In this document: piece by piece, positions 6,102-15,375 of the stretch
How the letters are laid out: each line of letters starts with the position of its first letter
How positions within the stretch are numbered: the stretch's first letter is position 1
Program-made: the position numbers and the translations under genes
DNA from: a virus
IMG/VR virus record: IMGVR_UViG_3300037117_000039
Span: 1-30,255 of that record
Direction: 5' to 3' (one strand)
Length of the DNA: 30,255 bases
The notes under the pieces: generated by a model
Told to the model about the DNA's origin: nothing
Database searches by the model: none
The model's input: only the letters and a program-made list of their open reading frames with translations

Positions 6102-7606
6102 TATTGCGTTTCAATCACATGATAAATCCATTTGTAAGTTGTGGCCGTCGCTCCGGGCGGAATGCTCGCCACGCCGATAGTAAATGAGCCGGTCGCCGTC
6201 GCGAATAGATACCCATGAATCAGCGCGGTCGTAGCATCGGCGGCAGTTAGCTCTACCATCGGGGTGGTCGTATAGGCGGCGTTGTATGTCACCGCTACGA
6301 TATTTCCAGCAGCCGGATTTACTCCACCCGGAAACAATGCTCCGTCCGTTGTGGAAACAGCAATCGTTCCGGCAACGTCCGTCGCGTGAGTGAGCGTAGC
6401 AACTGCCGCCGTTCCGCCCGCTCCGGCGATTCCGCAACCCGTGGGCTGAGTCGCGGCACTTGGAACTATCGTCTGTTGGGATTGCAGGTGTGAGTTCTTA
6501 ATCGTAAGTCCCGCATTCGTTACCGGCGATGCTCCGTTAAGAAGCACCGATGGAAAACCCTGAATGCCACTCCATGTATTCGCGTGGCTCAATGCGATTC
6601 CCAGCGTCCCCGTCGTTGTGATCGTCCCGCCCGTGAGCGTTGCGTCAGTAGCAACCGAAGTGACCGTACCAGTTCCGCTCGGAAGATCGCTTAGGGCAAT
6701 CGCTCGGAAGGCCGGAGCCGCCGAACCGCCGCCAATTATCCCGGCATAGAATTGATGATCGGTAACCGATACCGGCGAGAATGACAGCGCGGGAGTTGTC
6801 GTGGCTGTCGTAACGCCGGTCGTAAAGAGGGCGGCCAGTCCCGTGGCGGAAAAAGACGTGACGGTTCCGCCGCCATAATAAATGGCGTTTGAAGTTGCAA
6901 TAAGTTTCCAGCGATTCGCAAAAGAATTGTCGTACCAGAACATCGCCGTCTCTCCCGGATGCAGGGTTAAGTTGGAACCAATGTCAAAACGATTTGCTGC
7001 CGCACTGCCCGCGTTCTGATTATCGAACGTGACAGTATAAGCTCCGTTGTCAACGAAGGTAATTCTTTGAGCGTAGCCGCTTTGATAGAATCCGGTAAAC
7101 GTGACATTGGCGCTTGGTGCGGTCGTTCCGATGAATAGCCCCTCTGGTGGTATATTCGCATCGTTAAAAGTACCGCCCGCATCCCACATGGTCTCGTTCG
7201 TTGAGTAACCAAAATCGGCAGAAGATAGCCATGTGGGGTCGCCACTACTTTGCCCTAAAGTCTGCCACGTCGTTCCAATTCCCAACCGCGCAGGAACAAG
7301 AAATGAGTTCTCATAAATAATATCCCCTTCTGTTGTCATCGGATTCGTCATGCCCGAAGAGGTTGCGGAGGCCCACGTCGTCACTCCCGATCCGTTCGTT
7401 TGCAGAAAATAATTCGAGGTTCCCGCCGTCGTTGGTAACGTTAATGTCCACGGCGCGGAAAGCGTGGGAGCTTTTATTAGGAGCGTATCGGACAGGCCCG
7501 CTTTCGGATAGAGGACAAGCGCATTCCCGCGCAACAATTGAGCGCGAGACGTGTGTACCATGCTGCACAAAAGAACGGCGATTAATAAGTTCCGCAGCAT
7601 ACCCAT
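6101..7606 (-). CDS. Exported tail-fibre-like protein, large
   Basis: 501 residues. ATG at 7606 or 7600 lies within the last 25 bases of the upstream gene, so the signal peptide (MLRNLLIAVLLCSMVHTSRA, Gln at +1) is at the true N-terminus. Modules in order: a TLTLPTTAGTSNYFLQTNG unit; GDIIYENSFLVPARLGIG followed by GDPTW (shared design with the 311-residue exported protein); a beta domain with GSAAANRFDIGSNLTLHPGE that matches the C-terminus of the upstream tail protein; LTGGTITTTGTLGIALS fibre repeats; and a C-terminal domain ending in a YKWIYHVIETQ strand. Probably a receptor-binding fibre or a fibre-like surface protein. Confidence 0.8.
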   Translation of the reverse strand: MGMLRNLLIAVLLCSMVHTSRAQLLRGNALVLYPKAGLSDTLLIKAPTLSAPWTLTLPTTAGTSNYFLQTNGSGVTTWASATSSGMTNPMTTEGDIIYENSFLVPARLGIGTTWQTLGQSSGDPTWLSSADFGYSTNETMWDAGGTFNDANIPPEGLFIGTTAPSANVTFTGFYQSGYAQRITFVDNGAYTVTFDNQNAGSAAANRFDIGSNLTLHPGETAMFWYDNSFANRWKLIATSNAIYYGGGTVTSFSATGLAALFTTGVTTATTTPALSFSPVSVTDHQFYAGIIGGGSAAPAFRAIALSDLPSGTGTVTSVATDATLTGGTITTTGTLGIALSHANTWSGIQGFPSVLLNGASPVTNAGLTIKNSHLQSQQTIVPSAATQPTGCGIAGAGGTAAVATLTHATDVAGTIAVSTTDGALFPGGVNPAAGNIVAVTYNAAYTTTPMVELTAADATTALIHGYLFATATGSFTIGVASIPPGATATTYKWIYHVIETQ

Positions 7607-9939
7607 AAACTATCGTAAATAAATTCTGCTGTTTGTCCTACAAGAAGCGGAAAGTCCCCGCCCGCGATCGAGAACCGATTTGCCGCAGTGCTACCCGAAT
7701 CGAAATTTTTCAAGGTCACTACGTTGGTTCCCGTGTTCCGAATTTTCAGGAAAACGCAATTCGGTGTGGGTATAATTCCGGTGAGGTTATATGCCGACGT
7801 TGCCGATAATTGCAAATAGACATTCGGAGTGACCAAGCTCGCCGAAAGATTATCTGTATTGCCGGTGAGTGCATTCGCAGTAACCGACCACACGGACACC
7901 GACGATCCGGGGCTGCTCGCGGCATTCGAGCCGATGGAACCGTTCCCGGAACCTTCATTGCCGACTATCACCCATGAAAGCGGGAGCGCGATGGATTCTA
8001 CCTCCTCGAATATCACCTGGATTTCATCCATCACGATATCCCGTTCAATGGAAACGATCCGATAGGTTATTTCATCGAGCGCGGGAGTGAACAGATACGT
8101 TTGACCGAGCGCAATATCCGACCAATTCGGCGCGACAACCCCCCGAAATCCCGCCGTTAATTGCTTCCGGTTCCCGCGAATCGCTCCGCCGAACAGCATA
8201 GCGTACCCAAGCATAGGATTCTGTTGCCGAATCGCCTTTTCGTCATCCGTGAGCGTGGAACTTTCGTAGGCCGCATGAACCACGTAGTATTGCCGCCAAC
8301 CTTCGAACTGATAACACACTTCGCAGTCAGGATCGTAACCGAATGTCGTCCACGGATCGGCTGAACCGCGATTCAAAAAATCCGGGAGATGCAGATTTTG
8401 CACCGGGTACGTTTGCCCCGGAAAATCGAATAGCAACGATCCGACAACCCAGCCGTCCGGGTTTAATTCGTTCGTAGTAGTTCCCGCCAGCGCGGTTCGT
8501 TGACCGCACTTCCATTGCGATTCCAACGGAAGATTCGTATTGAGCGATAGCCGCGAAATGTCGAATGCCGGAGCCGAATTATATCCTATCGCATGAACGC
8601 CGAATGGAACTTCTATTGCAACGGGACTCAATGCGTTCGCGGGAACTACAATAGCTCCATCGAACCCGCGTTGCGTTACCGATACTCCGTCCGAATCCGT
8701 GATCGGAACGTCCTCGGATGAATCCGGTAATGGATCGAGCGCGGGCATAAGTGCGCCCGCTATCGTGATCGGCATAAATTTCAGAAGTGGAAGGCCGTCC
8801 GCATCGAACGAATCGCCCATGCTGACCCAGCACCCTAATTGGATCGCCACTCCGCGTATAACATCGAGCGCGAGTTGATCGGGACTCCACGTCGCCGGTG
8901 CTTTGAACGCCGTGCCATCGAGCCAGTTGTAACCGAATGCCTGATTGAATGAGAGTACTGGATCGGTAGTCACTCCCACTTCATCGTAGTAACCCATGTT
9001 GCCGCTTCCACCGCCCCATTTCACTATCGGGAATGTCATGGAACTGTTAAGTAGCCCGTCCCATGCCACCTGTGCAATCCCGCACATCTTTTGAACGACG
9101 ACGGACATTCGCACTCCCCAATTTCCCGCAGGGAACGTTCCCGCATTGCCAACGTGATCGAGTATCGACGCCGTGATAGCGCCCTTCGGATCGCAACCGT
9201 ATGCGGCAAGGTGAGTGCGGCCCGTGGCGGCAGGATTATCGAAGTCTGGAACTCCTCCGGTCACGCCTGCAAGCATATCCGTTAGAATGACGGGTGACAT
9301 CAGTGGGATCGCAGCACCGGGCGAACCAACGCCGTGCGAAACGAATCCTATTAGTTCCGGTTCGCATGTGATGGATGCAATAAATTCTTTTTGCCCGTCC
9401 ATATCCGATTCCGCCCATGTAATTCCACCGATAGGAACGCTTAATCGGAGCGCGGGAGAGAACGTGCATTTGACCGTATCGAATCGCCGTCCCGTTTTAT
9501 TTATCAGACGGTGAGCAACAGAATACGTTCCCGCATCCACGCTTCCGGCAAATACAAATTCCGTTGGCGGCAGTGTTACATCCTCGTAACGAGCGAGAAT
9601 AGCATGAATCAGTTGCCCGCTCGCTCTCGCATTCTCGAATTGCTCCCGGAAAATCGGCCCGAATTGTTCCACCATCGCATCGTCAAACCATTGCAGATTA
9701 GGAGCATCGTTAAATTCTATGTCCACTCCTTCCGAAAGCGAAGCAAGCTCCGCCGTTGGCCTCGATGATTTTATTTTGCCGAGGGTAACTATTGCATAGT
9801 CCCACTGCATATAGTAATACGAACCGCCCAGCGTATCGAGTTCGCCACTCCATTTTCCGGAACCATTAAAATTCAGACGCAACTGATACACTCCGCTTGG
9901 AGTGTTCAGTCCACCGATCCGAATTTGTGAGATTATCAT
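7582..9939 (-). CDS. Tail tip/baseplate protein
   Basis: 785 residues, directly downstream of the tape measure, the usual place for distal tail or tail-associated hub proteins. The N-terminal 200 residues are beta-rich (GLNTPSGVYQLRLNFNGSGK). The central part is long and aromatic-rich without a recognised enzyme motif, and about residues 600-660 look like a hub strand set (VVAPNWSDIALGQTYLF). The C-terminal 85 residues repeat a fibre module (STAANRFSIAGGDFPLLVGQ, then FIYDS) that also occurs in the exported protein downstream. No peptidase or lysozyme signature seen. Leader AGTTACACAATG, shared with the connector gene at 16306. Confidence 0.65.
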   Translation of the reverse strand: MIISQIRIGGLNTPSGVYQLRLNFNGSGKWSGELDTLGGSYYYMQWDYAIVTLGKIKSSRPTAELASLSEGVDIEFNDAPNLQWFDDAMVEQFGPIFREQFENARASGQLIHAILARYEDVTLPPTEFVFAGSVDAGTYSVAHRLINKTGRRFDTVKCTFSPALRLSVPIGGITWAESDMDGQKEFIASITCEPELIGFVSHGVGSPGAAIPLMSPVILTDMLAGVTGGVPDFDNPAATGRTHLAAYGCDPKGAITASILDHVGNAGTFPAGNWGVRMSVVVQKMCGIAQVAWDGLLNSSMTFPIVKWGGGSGNMGYYDEVGVTTDPVLSFNQAFGYNWLDGTAFKAPATWSPDQLALDVIRGVAIQLGCWVSMGDSFDADGLPLLKFMPITIAGALMPALDPLPDSSEDVPITDSDGVSVTQRGFDGAIVVPANALSPVAIEVPFGVHAIGYNSAPAFDISRLSLNTNLPLESQWKCGQRTALAGTTTNELNPDGWVVGSLLFDFPGQTYPVQNLHLPDFLNRGSADPWTTFGYDPDCEVCYQFEGWRQYYVVHAAYESSTLTDDEKAIRQQNPMLGYAMLFGGAIRGNRKQLTAGFRGVVAPNWSDIALGQTYLFTPALDEITYRIVSIERDIVMDEIQVIFEEVESIALPLSWVIVGNEGSGNGSIGSNAASSPGSSVSVWSVTANALTGNTDNLSASLVTPNVYLQLSATSAYNLTGIIPTPNCVFLKIRNTGTNVVTLKNFDSGSTAANRFSIAGGDFPLLVGQTAEFIYDSLWVCCGTY

Positions 9940-9950
9940 TGTGTAACTTG

Positions 9951-12900
9951 CTACACGCGAACCCGCGCTTGCATCTGCACGGCTTTTTCGTGATCAAGCA
10001 GCATCCGGTTCGAACTCATCACCATTGGCTTTGTCAGTCGCGCAATTTGAGCATCGTCGAACTTCATGGTCTGGCTCTGCTGCATGGAAGGTTCCGCGCC
10101 GGAATTTATCGCGTGTAATTGCGGTGCCCATTTCGAAGCAGCGCGGCTGTTAACTACAAATTCTTTGCGCGATAACATACGCGGGTTTTTATCGTCGCGT
10201 TCTCCGCCCGCGCCGCCAACGAATCCACCGTCCGCCATGCCAAACATTTTGGGAACTTCGACAGCGAGCGCAACGACACCGGCAACAGACGCGGCTGCGG
10301 CTAAGGCATCGAGCGGAAACGGTAGTGTTTCAAACGCATTATACACGGCTTTTGCTGCCGTTGCGATCCACGTTCCGGCTGCGCTGGCTGCGCTGGCAAT
10401 TCCTTCGGCAACATAAGTCGCTTCACGCTCAAGAAATCCGGCGTTCACGAGTGCCGTTTGTTTCGATTGCCCCATAAGTTGAACGGCCAGTTTTGTCGCT
10501 TCATTTATGGCGATATTTTGAAGCTCCTGGAGTAGGTACTGTTTTAACTTCGCGCCGCGCTCTTGCCACGTGCCGGTGGCCATCGTAAGTCCCTGCTGCA
10601 AATAGTTCTTCGCGGCATCCTCCTTCGCTTTCTCATCCTCGTTATACGCATCGGTTTCTTCCTTGCGATATTTTTTGCGGATCGCGGCTTTTTGCTGTTC
10701 CGTGAGATCGGCGTTTTCGAGTTCCCGCTTCCGGTCAAAATCAATAAGCGCCAATTTCTTATCGAGGCCATCTTTCATCGCATCGAGCGCGTCCTTATTA
10801 AGTCCGTTCTGGACAGACATTGCATCATTCGCAGCCTGCGCGGTGTTCTTGGCGGCATTGATGTTGTACGTCGCTTGCAGTTTGGCTTTTTGCTCATCGC
10901 CGTCCGCCATGAGCGAGATCTCCGTTGCGAGTCCGGCCTGTTCGATTTCAAATCTCTGCTTTGCAATTTGTTTATCGGTAAGACCCTCTTTTGCTCCGCG
11001 TAATTCGAGCGCGGAAATCGCATTCTCGGTTTTCGCCTGAGCGGCTTCGATAGTCGCGGCGCGATCGTCTATGGCCTGTTGCGTTTTGTCCTGTTTCAAT
11101 TTCGCGGCTGCGGAGCGATACGCGGTCGACGCTTCGCCATATTGCTTTTTAGCAATATCCGCCATTTCTTGCGCGTGAACTATTTCGGCGGCCATCTCGT
11201 CGGCCTTTGCCCTCTTGCCAGTCTCACCCAAGAGAATGATATTGTTTTTGGCGAGTTCTAATTCATTATCAGACTCCTCTCTTAAAATGGTGAACTTATC
11301 TTTCGCCGCTTTGGCTGCGGCCTTCGTCGCGCCCGCGTCTTTCTCTTTTGTTTTACCATAGATCGCATCCTCGGCGGCTTGCTTATCGGCATCCTGCTTA
11401 TCGGTGATCGCGCGTTGTCTCTGGCCGTACTCTGACCACTGCTGCAATCGCGTTTCGAGCACAGCCTTTTCCGCGCCGGTTGCCGTCTGTAACTTATTGC
11501 GAATATCGGCAACGGCAGAGATCGCATCGTCCTGGCCCTGCTTGGCATCCTTCGAAGCTTCCTCTGCATTTTTCTGGAGTGAATCGGTATAGTCCGCCGT
11601 GGCTTTTGTCGCTGCCGCCGTTGCCTTCGCAATATCTTCGAGGGATTTTTTATCGTCCTTGATCGCCTCAGTATGTTTTTTCGTTGCCGCTTCCGCTTTG
11701 CCGGTCACGCCCAAAAGTTCCAACAGCGCACCGCCCGCGTTCATCACGGTTTCGGCTGCTTTCTTAAACCAGTCTACTACTTCCTTCCAGTGATTGACCA
11801 AGAGAACTATTCCGCCGATAAGCGCGAGAACAGCGACTGCGATCCACACGAATGGATTGACCGCCATCGCTGCATTCAGTGCCCACGTCGTAATCGTTTG
11901 CACGTTCATGGCAACGGTGAGAATGCCGATCGCAATAGTAAGCTCCGGGAGAATGGGCTTGAGAACATTTAACCCTTCGAATACCGGAGTGAGCGCGAAC
12001 GACACTAATTTCAGCGCGGGAGAAAGTATGCTGCTCGCAATATCGCCGACCGTACCGATCAACGGAGTCACGTCTTTCAATACCGGCGCGAGTCCGGTTA
12101 GGAGAGTGTTCGCAAGTTCGCCCGCCGACTCCTCTACATCCTTTTGCGCGAGCGCGGCCTGCTGCGCGGGTTCCTGAGCCGTCTTCATCGCGCTGGCAAC
12201 AAGCGGCATACCCTCTTCCATCAGCTTTTGCATCCCGGCCTGCGACTGCAAAGACTTCGCGGAAATCTGAATGCCCGCTTGGTTCGCGGCGATATACGCC
12301 TGTGTGTATTTTTGGAGGTCAGCACCCTGCGCTCCCGTGGCGGCATGAATTTGCGCCATAAGTACCCCGGTCTCATCCTTCGTTTGACCGAATGCCGCGC
12401 CAATTTGTTCCGCTTGCTCTTTCGCCTTATCCACCCCGTCGCCGAACGAGACTTCCATTGCCTTGTTCGCGGCGGTAACTTCACCGGACTTCTCAACCAA
12501 CGTAGAGAGTCCCGCTGCCGCCGCGCCGAGCATAGCGACCTGCGGCATACTGATTCCGCCGCCGCTTTCCTTCGGTGCTATCTTCCGTTTCTCGGCCTCC
12601 TGTTGAATCGCAGCAGTTTCTTGCTTGGCTTCATTCAGCGCAGACGTTAACCTTTTTTTCTCTTCGGCATCGAACGACGCGGTGATTTTCTTTTGAAGCT
12701 CCTCTTGCTTGGCGGCAGAGGCTTCGAGCATCGAAAGAATTTCCTTATTGCCCGTCCCTTCGGCTTGAATTCGTTCCTGAATTTCCGCAAAAGTTCGACC
12801 GACTTTCTCCTGTTCTAACAGCCGGAACTGTTGTAATTCTTTTTCGTCTACATTAATGCGAGTTTGGTATTCGTTCTTGGCGGCGGCAACAGCCTCCTTA

Positions 12901-13355
12901 TCGCCCTCCTGGGTGAGCGTTCGAACCGTGTTGGCAAGCTGAACGCGCTCCTGCCGCACGGCTTCGTTCATCGAATGAATCTTGGCCCGTATATCGTCAA
13001 CGGACTTCGATTCGTATTGCGCCTTTAGTTCCGCCGCTCTTTTCACGGACGCGGCATCGTCGGCGGCATACGCCTCCATCGCGCGAGTGAGGGCCGAAGC
13101 TTGGGACTGCCGTTTCGCGTTCGCCGCTTCTTCTGTTGCCGCTATTTTCGCCGCCGTCTTTGCGGCTTCGGCGGCTAATTGATCGCCGGTTTTTGTGGCC
13201 GTCTCAACGGCATTCTGCGCGGACTTTGTAATACCGCCGTCGATCCCCATGCCAACCTTCGAGAACGCCTTCTCCCAATATGCCGCAGCGCGATCAATGA
13301 CTTGCAATAAGCCACTCTCATCTACTGCGAATCCTACATCGAGATTTACGGCCAT
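9951..13355 (-). CDS. Tail tape measure protein
   Basis: 1134 residues, the longest gene in the window, placed after the tail chaperones and before the tail tip as in siphoviruses. A long charged, Ala-rich coiled coil fills the first 280 residues. Hydrophobic segments at about 468-521 (ending VWIAVAVLALIGGIVLLVNHW) could be inserted in the host membrane during DNA entry. More coiled coil follows, with a second hydrophobic patch at about 1015-1035. Length sets tail length; at roughly 1.5 angstrom per residue this predicts a tail near 150-170 nm. ATG at 13355 overlaps the stop of the frameshifted chaperone fusion (TAATG). Confidence 0.93.
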   Translation of the reverse strand: MAVNLDVGFAVDESGLLQVIDRAAAYWEKAFSKVGMGIDGGITKSAQNAVETATKTGDQLAAEAAKTAAKIAATEEAANAKRQSQASALTRAMEAYAADDAASVKRAAELKAQYESKSVDDIRAKIHSMNEAVRQERVQLANTVRTLTQEGDKEAVAAAKNEYQTRINVDEKELQQFRLLEQEKVGRTFAEIQERIQAEGTGNKEILSMLEASAAKQEELQKKITASFDAEEKKRLTSALNEAKQETAAIQQEAEKRKIAPKESGGGISMPQVAMLGAAAAGLSTLVEKSGEVTAANKAMEVSFGDGVDKAKEQAEQIGAAFGQTKDETGVLMAQIHAATGAQGADLQKYTQAYIAANQAGIQISAKSLQSQAGMQKLMEEGMPLVASAMKTAQEPAQQAALAQKDVEESAGELANTLLTGLAPVLKDVTPLIGTVGDIASSILSPALKLVSFALTPVFEGLNVLKPILPELTIAIGILTVAMNVQTITTWALNAAMAVNPFVWIAVAVLALIGGIVLLVNHWKEVVDWFKKAAETVMNAGGALLELLGVTGKAEAATKKHTEAIKDDKKSLEDIAKATAAATKATADYTDSLQKNAEEASKDAKQGQDDAISAVADIRNKLQTATGAEKAVLETRLQQWSEYGQRQRAITDKQDADKQAAEDAIYGKTKEKDAGATKAAAKAAKDKFTILREESDNELELAKNNIILLGETGKRAKADEMAAEIVHAQEMADIAKKQYGEASTAYRSAAAKLKQDKTQQAIDDRAATIEAAQAKTENAISALELRGAKEGLTDKQIAKQRFEIEQAGLATEISLMADGDEQKAKLQATYNINAAKNTAQAANDAMSVQNGLNKDALDAMKDGLDKKLALIDFDRKRELENADLTEQQKAAIRKKYRKEETDAYNEDEKAKEDAAKNYLQQGLTMATGTWQERGAKLKQYLLQELQNIAINEATKLAVQLMGQSKQTALVNAGFLEREATYVAEGIASAASAAGTWIATAAKAVYNAFETLPFPLDALAAAASVAGVVALAVEVPKMFGMADGGFVGGAGGERDDKNPRMLSRKEFVVNSRAASKWAPQLHAINSGAEPSMQQSQTMKFDDAQIARLTKPMVMSSNRMLLDHEKAVQMQARVRV

Positions 13356-13878
13356 TATTCCGAATGTTCAGCACGCGAAAATTCTTCCAGAGTCAGCACT
13401 ACTATCGCCGCCTCTGGAATACTCATGTCTAACAGCGATTGGTAACCTTTTAAGTCGCCTCGGCAGCACCAGAGAAATCTGGCTCGGTCGCGGTGTTCGT
13501 CGGGGATTCGGATGTCAAGGGTTTTGCCAGAAGACTGGAGCCCAAATCCTTCTGAGCACTCAAAAGCTTGGTACCACGCTCCATATAATCCGTCGACAAA
13601 AAACCCAGCGTCTCCATGACTCCAAACGCTCCTTCCGAATCCGTCTCTTCATCGAAGAGGGACGCAACCAATTTGCCGGTGAGGAGCGCGGTCTTCGAAG
13701 CGTCATCGAGTGGAATCAATAGCTTCTCGATCGCTATTCGCTTCGATCCGCTTAGGTACGCGCCCGATTGTGATTGAGCGTAAATTCCTTCCGACAGCTC
13801 GAAATAAACGCGAGGCGTGAAGGGCTTAGCGCTATATCGCCAGCCCTTCCATTCAATAATTTTCTTTTCTTCCATCAT
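13355..13878 (-). CDS. Tail assembly chaperone fusion made by -1 frameshift (gpGT type)
   Basis: Translating 93 codons of the chaperone, then slipping back one base at 13598-13606, opens an 81-codon extension (reading FVDGLYGAWYQAFECSEGF onward, then RARFLWCCRGDLKGYQSLL) that ends at TAA 13357-13355, overlapping the tape-measure ATG. Total 174 residues. The -1 frame is closed by TGA about 40 bases before the slippery site and is open across it, so the shift point is well bounded. Lambda G/GT and many siphophages make the same pair: the long form binds the tape measure, the short form is needed in excess. Coupling of the extension stop to the next start supports it. Confidence 0.85.
13450..13878 (-). 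CDS. Tail assembly chaperone, short form (gpG type)
   Basis: 142 residues in the zero frame, starting at MMEEKK; the second Met is an equally possible start. It lies between the major tail protein and the tape measure, where siphophage chaperones are encoded. The sequence is a soluble alpha/beta protein (KGWRYSAKPFTPRVYFELS near the N-terminus, helical middle), with a Ser/Thr/Ala-rich end that looks like zero-frame read-through past the frameshift site. The similarity is positional and architectural rather than by motif. Confidence 0.8.
   Translation of the reverse strand: MMEEKKIIEWKGWRYSAKPFTPRVYFELSEGIYAQSQSGAYLSGSKRIAIEKLLIPLDDASKTALLTGKLVASLFDEETDSEGAFGVMETLGFLSTDYMERGTKLLSAQKDLGSSLLAKPLTSESPTNTATEPDFSGAAEAT
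13598..13606 (-). promoter_or_regulatory. -1 ribosomal frameshift slippery site
   Basis: On the minus strand the zero-frame codons are ctG GGT TTT TTG. The heptamer G GGT TTT fits X XXY YYZ exactly, and the codon GGT at 13605 is in phase with the ATG at 13878. Slippage moves translation into the only other frame open to the tape-measure start. I did not find an obvious strong stimulatory stem-loop or pseudoknot by eye downstream. Confidence 0.85.
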
Positions 13879-13889
13879 GTAATACGGTG

Positions 13890-14783
13890 TTATACAGCCG
13901 CTTCGTTGTCAATGAGTGTGAGTGTCGCGGTCGCGGGAACAGTGAAGTCAACGCGAGTGGCACCCTTTGCGATGAATGCTTTGATCGCAATTTTGACCGT
14001 GTGCTTATCCGCGTATTCCACGGTGGGAATTTTTCCGCCGCGTAACGTTACGAGGTTCACCTGGTCGCCGTTCCAAAAATAACAGGCGATAGTCGCGTTG
14101 CCGTTTGCGGCACCGAGAGCGGCATCCACATCCACTTTCGTGGTTTGCGCCATCGTAATATCGCCGGTCACATCCAGACCACTTAGAATCGGTCGGCCGC
14201 CCTGAACCATGGTTGAGCGGCCTTTGATAGAAAGATTGAAGTCCGCAATGGTTCCAACCGGAGCACCGCCAATAAGAACCTTTTGGATTCCGGGCCGTCT
14301 GCGCTTCGTCGGGTCTTCGCCCGCCGACCACGTGAGAACGGTCGTGGTCTTCTCGAGACCTTGGAACGTCGCCACACCCATCTCGCCGGTGAGCGTGTAG
14401 TTAAGCTGGGCTTCGTTGTTCTTCAGGGTGTACTCGAATTCAACTCCGAGTACCGTTTCGTCATCGAGCGTTTGCCCGGTGAATTCGTGATAGGTTGGCA
14501 GCGCGGATTTTGTCACGCACTGAACGACATCCTGAGCGAGCACGTAAACGGCCGCCAAATCTTCGATGCGATTCTGCAGTGCCTGCGCTTCGATCTTGAT
14601 ACGAACGGCATCCAGCAAATCGTTGTCGGAACTCATTCCGACAACAATAGGCTCAACGGTCATTTTCGTCGGCTTTTTAAGACCGAGTTCAACGCCGCCC
14701 GTGAACGTCGCTGCCGGAGCCGCGAGCGCGATAGCCGTAATAATCGGACTGGCTACATTAGCCGGGGTTAGAGTGAATGCCAT
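13890..14783 (-). CDS. Major tail (tube) protein
   Basis: 297 residues, immediately upstream of the chaperone pair and tape measure and downstream of the tail terminator, the standard siphovirus order. Beta-rich with regular polar/hydrophobic alternation: GVEFEYTLKNNEAQLNYTL, a LSIKGRSTMVQGGRPILSG region and a C-terminal ATRVDFTVPATATLTLIDN. No signal peptide; the N-terminal LTPANVASPIITAIALAAPA is mildly hydrophobic. Larger than the lambda tube protein core, so an extra domain may decorate the tail. ATG overlaps the previous stop (TAATG). The call rests mainly on position. Confidence 0.75.
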   Translation of the reverse strand: MAFTLTPANVASPIITAIALAAPAATFTGGVELGLKKPTKMTVEPIVVGMSSDNDLLDAVRIKIEAQALQNRIEDLAAVYVLAQDVVQCVTKSALPTYHEFTGQTLDDETVLGVEFEYTLKNNEAQLNYTLTGEMGVATFQGLEKTTTVLTWSAGEDPTKRRRPGIQKVLIGGAPVGTIADFNLSIKGRSTMVQGGRPILSGLDVTGDITMAQTTKVDVDAALGAANGNATIACYFWNGDQVNLVTLRGGKIPTVEYADKHTVKIAIKAFIAKGATRVDFTVPATATLTLIDNEAAV

Positions 14784-14935
14784 TACTTAGTCTCCGTGTT
14801 TGGTTGTGGAATTTCGGGTTTCGGCTGAGGCTTCGCGGGAGCCGGAGCAACGCGCCAGCCGCAGCGATTGCATTCGTTGTACTTCCCGCCGATCTCGCCG
14901 GGACAGTTTTTTACATTCGGATTGTTGCACTTCAT
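14783..14935 (-). CDS. Small zinc-ribbon-like protein in the tail operon
   Basis: 50 residues. Four cysteines spaced C3-x7-C11 and C22-xx-C25 (KCNNPNVKNC; NECNRCGW) suggest one zinc-binding site. The second half is a Pro/Lys/Glu tail (PAPAKPQPKPEIPQP). ATG at 14935 overlaps the stop of the tail-terminator gene (ATGA) and its stop overlaps the next ATG (TAATG), so it is tightly coupled on both sides and very likely translated. Function unknown; an assembly cofactor is possible. Confidence 0.75.
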   Translation of the reverse strand: MKCNNPNVKNCPGEIGGKYNECNRCGWRVAPAPAKPQPKPEIPQPNTETK

Positions 14936-15375
14936 GTTCTTGGCCCTCGCGTTAAATAATTAATTTCTAAGTCCAGCCGTGCGACAACGAAGCCGCGCGA
15001 ATCTTCTTGCGCTCCATCGAATCGCCGCAATGCCGTGTTCCTATCGAGCGTAGCAACCGTTTGATCCCACCAGAACCATTCGGCACTTGCGCGATCCTGC
15101 GGATTATCCAGAATGGTATTTATCACATCATGCGTGTAATCATACCACTCTCCGTTCGGCATGTCGCCACCGACGAAATAACAAACATAAAACTCCAGAG
15201 GCATCTTGCCTTCCACCGGAGCCTGCCCGTTGTATATTTGCAGGTCTTCGTTCCCAGCAAATATCGAAACGAACGATTTACCGCGCCCAAATTGCGGCTG
15301 CTGATAACCATACTCCGGCTGATAACCGATAAGCTTGTCGATAAAATACTGCAATATCGTTCGCTCTGGACTCAT
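14932..15375 (-). CDS. Tail terminator/completion protein candidate
   Basis: 147 residues in the connector-to-tail slot. The C-terminal RFDGAQEDSRGFVVARLDLEINYL reads as a final beta-hairpin typical of tail terminator (gpU-like) proteins. The N-terminus (RTILQYFIDKLIG) begins with a helix as in that family. It overlaps its neighbours on both sides by four bases (ATGA). Assignment by position and secondary structure; no catalytic function expected. Confidence 0.6.
   Translation of the reverse strand: MSPERTILQYFIDKLIGYQPEYGYQQPQFGRGKSFVSIFAGNEDLQIYNGQAPVEGKMPLEFYVCYFVGGDMPNGEWYDYTHDVINTILDNPQDRASAEWFWWDQTVATLDRNTALRRFDGAQEDSRGFVVARLDLEINYLTRGPRT

Noticed and set aside
10066-12650. Long plus-strand ORFs opposite the tape measure
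   Set aside because: Antisense shadows of a long Ala/Lys/Glu-rich coiled-coil gene; no starts, coupling or family features.
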